From an uncultured Fenollaria sp. (GTDB lineage Bacteria; Bacillota; Clostridia; Tissierellales; Peptoniphilaceae), in assembly GCF_934202865.1 (NCBI RefSeq), contig NZ_CAKPYL010000025.1, positions 1 through 17,477 on the forward strand: a stretch of 17,477 nt of DNA. The letters are read 5' to 3'. The position numbers and the translations under genes were made by a program. Numbering within the stretch: position 1 is the stretch's first letter; each line of letters opens with the position of its first letter. Positions 13,385-17,477 of the stretch are shown one piece after another. The notes under the pieces were generated by a model. It saw only the letters and a list, made by a program, of their open reading frames with translations, was not told the origin of the DNA and did not search any database.

Positions 13385-14643
13385 TATAGTTCAAGGAAGT
13401 CTCTAAGCTTTTTCGATCTACTTGGATGTTTAAGCTTTCTAAGTGCTTTTGCTTCTATCTGTCTAATTCTTTCTCTTGTAACATCAAAGGCTTGGCCGAC
13501 TTCTTCAAGTGTTCTTGTCCTACCATCGTCAAGACCAAATCTTAATGCTAGAACTTTTCTTTCTCTATCTGTAAGTGTATCTAAAACTGAAATCAATTGC
13601 TCTCTAAGCATAGTGTTTGTCGCCGCGTCAGATGGTGAAAGTATTTCTTCATCTGGAATAAAGTCGCCTAAGTGTGAGTCCTCTTCTTCGCCTATAGGTG
13701 TTTCTAGTGAAACTGGTTCTTGAGCTATCTTTTGAACTTCTCTTACCTTTTCTACGTCCATGTTCATTAGTTCTGCTACTTCTTCTGGAAGTGGGTCTCT
13801 ACCTAGTTCTTGAACTAATTGTCTTTGTGCTCTAACAAGTTTATTTATAGTTTCTACCATATGAACAGGTATTCTAATTGTTCTTGCTTGGTCTGCTATT
13901 GCTCTAGTGATGGCTTGCCTAATCCACCATGTAGCGTAAGTACTAAACTTAAATCCTTTTTTATGCTCGAATTTGTCAACAGCCTTTATTAGACCCATAT
14001 TGCCCTCTTGGATAAGATCTAAAAATTGCATGCCTCTACCGACATATCTTTTAGCGATACTTACTACTAGTCTAAGGTTTGCTTCAGCTAGTTGATCTTT
14101 AGCTTTTTGATCGCCAGCTTCAATCCTTTTTGCTAGTTCTACCTCTTCTTCATATGTTAATAATGGTATACGTCCTATCTCTTTAAGATACATTCTAACA
14201 GGGTCATCTGTTATAACTACCTTGTTCTTTCCTTTTTCTCTAATAGCTTCAAGTTTATCTTCTTTGCTTAATTCTTCTTCAAATGATCTTAATTCCTCTA
14301 AATCTATATCTTCATCTTCATCGTCTTCATCAGAAACAATATCAAAGTCCTTAGTTATGTCAATATCTTCGTCATCAGATTCTTTTATATCGACAATAGT
14401 AATTTGCACTGCATCTAAGGCATCGTAGAAGGATAGAATCTCATCTTCACTAAGATCGTATTTATCCAAGCCATCCTCAATCTCCTTATAATCGATAAAG
14501 CCCTTTTGCTTACCAATATCGATTAGATTATACATAGCTTGTCTTTTTTCTTCACTTACATCTTCTTCGATTATCTTTATTGCCTCGTCATTTAAATTTT
14601 CTTCTTGAATATTATTCGTTTTAGTATTCTTTTCTTTCTTCAT
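13384..14643 (-). CDS. rpoD: RNA polymerase primary sigma factor (sigma-A/RpoD)
   Basis: A 419-residue housekeeping sigma factor. A short region 1.1 (about 20-90) is followed by a very acidic linker ('[20 protein letters not shown]'). Region 1.2 is '[21 protein letters not shown]'. Region 2 includes '[20 protein letters not shown]', '[18 protein letters not shown]' and the -10-recognising '[20 protein letters not shown]'. Region 3 contains '[12 protein letters not shown]', and region 4 ends with the helix-turn-helix '[20 protein letters not shown]'. The ATG at 14643 is chosen because GGGAAG lies upstream at suitable spacing; ATGs six and seven codons earlier overlap the dnaG stop and lack a site. 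The dnaG-rpoD order is the classical one. TATAAT boxes elsewhere in the window fit recognition by this factor. Confidence 0.97.
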   Translation of the reverse strand: MKKEKNTKTNNIQEENLNDEAIKIIEEDVSEEKRQAMYNLIDIGKQKGFIDYKEIEDGLDKYDLSEDEILSFYDALDAVQITIVDIKESDDEDIDITKDFDIVSDEDDEDEDIDLEELRSFEEELSKEDKLEAIREKGKNKVVITDDPVRMYLKEIGRIPLLTYEEEVELAKRIEAGDQKAKDQLAEANLRLVVSIAKRYVGRGMQFLDLIQEGNMGLIKAVDKFEHKKGFKFSTYATWWIRQAITRAIADQARTIRIPVHMVETINKLVRAQRQLVQELGRDPLPEEVAELMNMDVEKVREVQKIAQEPVSLETPIGEEEDSHLGDFIPDEEILSPSDAATNTMLREQLISVLDTLTDRERKVLALRFGLDDGRTRTLEEVGQAFDVTRERIRQIEAKALRKLKHPSRSKKLRDFLEL

Positions 14644-14660
14644 AAGAACACTTCCCTTCA

Positions 14661-16387
14661 TCATTCGTTATCTTTTTGCTTTTTAATTAATTTTAAAAGC
14701 TCCATCGCATCACTTTTGCCATCATTAATTTGGCTCAATAAGTCGCTTACGTAGTCCTTTGATTTTAGCTTCTCTCTTTTTTCTAATAATTCTTCGAGAT
14801 TCATGTAAGTAGATTCTTCCGATTTCTTTCTAATACTATCAATCTCTAAAAGCGCATTTTCTTTATCGGCTAAATCAAAGTCGTCAAGCTCTATCTCGCC
14901 ATTGCCCTCGTATTTGGACTTAAGTAGTGGCATATTAACTTTAAACACTTTACTATAATTATCTATAGAAATTTCCTTATTAATATATTTAAAATATTTA
15001 ATATCTGCAAGAGCATATATTAAAAGATTCTCATCGATAATTTCTATATCTAACTTTTTAATTCTTGGTACCTCTGGTAGAGTGTATTTTTCTTTATAAT
15101 TGTTAACGTACTTTGTTTTTGAAACTTGATTTGTTAATAGTCTTTTATCTATAGAGTAGACCCTCGAAATGTAGTCTATGTAAATCTCTCTTTCAATCTT
15201 ATCGTTTATCTTTAATAATAAATCTGACAATTCATTGATAAGCTGAAGAAGGCTTTCAGGATCGTTAACGTCATAAAGCTCCATAAGCTCTGAAACTTCA
15301 TACTCTACATAATTTTTTGCTTCATTTATCTTTGCTGTAAAACCAGCAAGACCGTACTTCTTAATATAATCATCTGGATCAAGGCCCTCTGGTAGTTCAA
15401 CTACATTTGCCTTAGAGTCTATTGACCTAAGTATCTCAATCGCCTTGTGTGTTGCGTTTTTACCTGCCTTATCACCATCGTAGCAGATATAAATCTTCTT
15501 TGCGTTTCTTTTAAGTAGATTAGCTTGGTTTATGGTAAAGGCAGTTCCAAGATTGGCAACAGCGTAATTTACTCCTGCTTGATAAAGACTCATTACATCA
15601 ATGTTTCCTTCTACCAATAATATTTTATCTCTATCAGCTTCTTTTTTATATATATTGTAGCCAAATAATAATTCTCTCTTCTTAAAAATGATATTTTCGC
15701 TAGTGTTTAAGTACTTAGGCATACTATTATCCAAGCTTCTTGCGCTAAAACCGAGAACGTGGTTATGTGAGTCCACTATAGGAAAAACTAGTCTGTTTCT
15801 AAAAGTGTCGTACGAACTGTCTTTTCCTTCTTTTCTCTTTGCAAGTCCTGCTCTAATTATGAAGTCTTCGTCATAGCCCTTACTTAGTAAATAGTCTTTA
15901 AGCGCTGTCCACTCGTTTGGCGCATAGCCTAATTGATAATTTAAAACAGTGTCTTTATTTAGCTTCCTCTTCATCAAATAATCAATAGCAATTTTTGACT
16001 TTAGTATTTGATTTTGAAAGAAGTCAAGTGCTGTTTTATTGATATCATAAAATTTCTCTATGAGATCATTTTCAGTTTTTTTTTAGCTGTTGCTTCTTGA
16101 AGCGTTATATTTGCCCTATCTGCAAGGTACTCAACTGCTTCTTGGAAAGAGTAGTTTTTATACTTTTCTATAAAAGTAATAACGTCACCCGCTTCGCCGC
16201 AGCCAAAACACTTATAGTAACCGTCCTTGCTATTAACGTGGAAGGAAGGAGTCTTTTCCTTGTGAAATGGGCACAGACCAGTATAAGATGTGCCTTTTTT
16301 CTCAAGCTTAATATTTTCTCCAATCACATCTTCAATATTATTAAATTCTTTAATTTTATCAATGACTGCTGCATTAATTACTTTCAT
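14661..16387 (-). CDS. dnaG: DNA primase DnaG, reading frame interrupted at an A9 run
   Basis: DnaG makes RNA primers at the replication fork. The first frame (16387-16058, 109 residues) carries the CHC2 zinc finger: '[15 protein letters not shown]' and '[12 protein letters not shown]', with Cys39, His42, Cys60 and Cys63. It then runs through nine A and stops at TAG after 'KKKLKMIS'. The remaining protein continues in the -1 frame to 14661: '[19 protein letters not shown]', 'LGYAPNEW', the Toprim motifs '[17 protein letters not shown]' and '[14 protein letters not shown]', and the helical DnaB-binding C-terminus. With one added base the product would be 575 residues, normal length. Start: ATGA overlap with dgt, GAGG ribosome binding site. 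DnaG is essential, so either the sequence lacks one A or slippage supplies it. Confidence 0.9.
16076..16084 (-). other. A9 run (nine T on the plus strand) where the dnaG frame breaks
   Basis: Nine consecutive A on the coding strand follow codon GCT. In the incoming frame they are three AAA codons, then CTG AAA ATG ATC TCA TAG. In the -1 frame a TAA (one T and two A of this run) blocks reading from upstream, and the primase sequence continues as ACT GAA AAT GAT. The shift must therefore occur within the short window between that TAA and the TAG. Such a run permits ribosomal -1 slippage or transcriptional slippage adding one A, and is also a classic sequencing-error site. Confidence 0.8.
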
Positions 16388-17406
16388 AGTATAACCTCAT
16401 TTTTCCACGTTTGTGGTACATATATCTTGTTAAATTCGTTTATTGCATATATATCAGACATACCCGCGATGTAGTCACATATTTGTTGATTAAGACTTGC
16501 ATCTATCTCTTTAATATTCTCAGGTAATTTTTCAGGATGCTCTACATAATAATCATATAACATTGATATTATATTTTTCGCCTTATCATGTTCTTTGGTT
16601 GTTATTGGATTAAAGTAAACTTCCTTAAACATGAAAGCTCTTAAAGCCTCCATTGCTTCGCCAATCTCTTTTGACATGGCTATATAATTTTGTCCGTAGC
16701 TTTCATTTAATATGTCTGTAATTAAGGTATTTATTCTCTTTGAGTGAGAATCTCCTAATATTTCTATCAAATCTTTTGGTATATCCTTTTCTGACAATAT
16801 ACCCCCTCTGATGGCATCGTCTATATCATGATTGATATAAGCAATTCTATCTGCGAACTTTACTAACTTTCCTTCAAGAGTAAAAGCTTCATTTTGTCCG
16901 CTATGATTAAGTATACCATCTCTAACCTCTTCACAAAGATTTAGACCGAAGCGACCATTTCTCTTTTCAAGTACATCAACAACTCTTAAACTTTGTTTAT
17001 AGTGCTTGAATCCTCCAAAGTCCTTACATTTTTCATTTAATGCGCTCTCACCAGCGTGACCAAATGGTGTGTGTCCTAAATCGTGGCCTAAGGATATGGC
17101 CTCAACCAAATCTTCATTTAGTCTCAAGGCTCTGGCTATAGTTCTAGCTATTTGGCTTACTTCTAGTGTATGAGTAAGTCTAGTTCTAAAGTGGTCACCT
17201 TGTGGTGCTAAGAAGACCTGTGTCTTATGTTTAAGCCTTCTAAACGCTTTTGAGTGAAGTATTCTGTCTCTATCTCTTTGAAAGTCAGTTCTTATAGTAC
17301 ACTTTTCTTCTTCAATCTTTCTTCCCTTTGTATCTGAGCATCTGCAAGCGTATTCTGACAGGTAGGAATTTTGAAATGCTTCATAATTTTCTCTAAAATT
17401 AGTCAT
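16384..17406 (-). CDS. dgt: Deoxyguanosinetriphosphate triphosphohydrolase-like protein (HD domain)
   Basis: A 340-residue dNTP triphosphohydrolase of the short Dgt type, hydrolysing dNTPs to deoxynucleosides and triphosphate. HD-domain ligands are visible: His79 in 'FRTRLTHTLEVSQIARTIAR', His108-Asp109 in 'AISLGHDLGHTPFGHAGE', and Asp194 in 'ADRIAYINHDIDDAIR'. The N-terminal 'RDRDRILHSKAFRRLKHKTQVF' is a hallmark of the family. The gene starts inside the last codons of the PSRP gene (eight-base overlap) and ends overlapping dnaG by four bases. Location with dnaG and rpoD is conserved in clostridia and suggests coordination of nucleotide pools with replication. The substrate preference cannot be read from the sequence. 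Confidence 0.95.
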   Translation of the reverse strand: MTNFRENYEAFQNSYLSEYACRCSDTKGRKIEEEKCTIRTDFQRDRDRILHSKAFRRLKHKTQVFLAPQGDHFRTRLTHTLEVSQIARTIARALRLNEDLVEAISLGHDLGHTPFGHAGESALNEKCKDFGGFKHYKQSLRVVDVLEKRNGRFGLNLCEEVRDGILNHSGQNEAFTLEGKLVKFADRIAYINHDIDDAIRGGILSEKDIPKDLIEILGDSHSKRINTLITDILNESYGQNYIAMSKEIGEAMEALRAFMFKEVYFNPITTKEHDKAKNIISMLYDYYVEHPEKLPENIKEIDASLNQQICDYIAGMSDIYAINEFNKIYVPQTWKNEVIL

Positions 17407-17477
17407 TCATCTCACCAAAATCTCTATTTAAACTTTCGATTATTATCGATGCGGTTTCTTCTATAGCTTTATTTGTA
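17399..17477 (-). CDS. Pyruvate phosphate dikinase / PEP synthase regulatory protein (PSRP), C-terminal end only
   Basis: The first bases of the minus strand form an open frame of 25 codons ending in TAA at 17401-17399. The residues 'TNKAIEETASIIIESLNRDF' match the C-terminal signature of the DUF299/PSRP family, a bifunctional serine/threonine kinase and phosphorylase that switches pyruvate phosphate dikinase or PEP synthase on and off. Its place just before dgt-dnaG-rpoD agrees with the common clostridial order. It overlaps the dgt start by eight bases. The catalytic part lies beyond the window. Confidence 0.78.
   Translation of the reverse strand, partial: TNKAIEETASIIIESLNRDFGEMND

Noticed and set aside
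14222..14428. Ser-rich plus-strand open frame opposite rpoD
   Set aside because: It is the complement of the acidic linker of the sigma factor, where Asp/Glu codons read as Ser in the antisense frame.
16097..16474. Plus-strand open frame of 125 codons opposite dnaG and dgt
   Set aside because: It is a shadow of the primase N-terminus and the dgt C-terminus on the other strand.

Overview
The window is a densely packed, AT-rich stretch in which every supported gene lies on the minus strand, so transcription runs from position 17477 towards position 1. A type A RNase P RNA, the order PSRP-dgt-dnaG-rpoD-trmK-Nif3, a CD1247-type protein behind efp, and a Gram-positive-style type IV pilus locus point to a low-GC Firmicute of the Clostridia/Tissierellia kind (possibly Peptoniphilaceae). 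A Bacillus is unlikely because it would carry type B RNase P RNA. The placement is inferred from gene content only.

Right part (17477 to 11947): a housekeeping 'macromolecular synthesis' operon with overlapping genes. It holds the last codons of a PEP/pyruvate-dikinase regulatory protein (PSRP), then the dNTPase-like dgt, DNA primase dnaG, the primary sigma factor rpoD, the tRNA m1A22 methylase trmK and a Nif3-family metal protein. The dnaG frame is broken at a run of nine A (coding strand, 16076-16084). One extra A, or a -1 slip, restores a normal 575-residue primase. This is the most notable oddity of the window.

Middle (11913 to 8142): the RNase P RNA gene rnpB with its own -10 box, followed only 16 bases later by the ribosome binding site of queT (queuosine-precursor importer, TTG start), then mltG (peptidoglycan transglycosylase), trmR and a U32-family protein of the TrhP type. 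TrmR and TrhP act successively on tRNA wobble U34, and QueT feeds the queuosine pathway at G34.

Left-middle (8149 to 1629): a complete small type IV pilus assembly set joined by an 8-base overlap to the trhP gene. It comprises the extension ATPase PilB, the platform protein PilC, the major pilin, a short prepilin peptidase, two unrecognised membrane proteins in the slot where other species have PilM/N/O, and four minor pilins resembling the GspH-I-J-K / FimU-PilV-PilW-PilX tip complex. No retraction ATPase is present here.

Left end (1583 to 1): a clear sigma-A promoter drives efp, a CD1247-family protein with an unusual Asp/Tyr tail, and an Asp23/Gls24 protein. The unit ends at a strong intrinsic terminator, followed by the start of a gene that looks like nusB. 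Apart from rnpB, no stretch of 300 bases lacks a protein gene. I saw no tRNA genes, insertion sequences, CRISPR arrays or phage genes.
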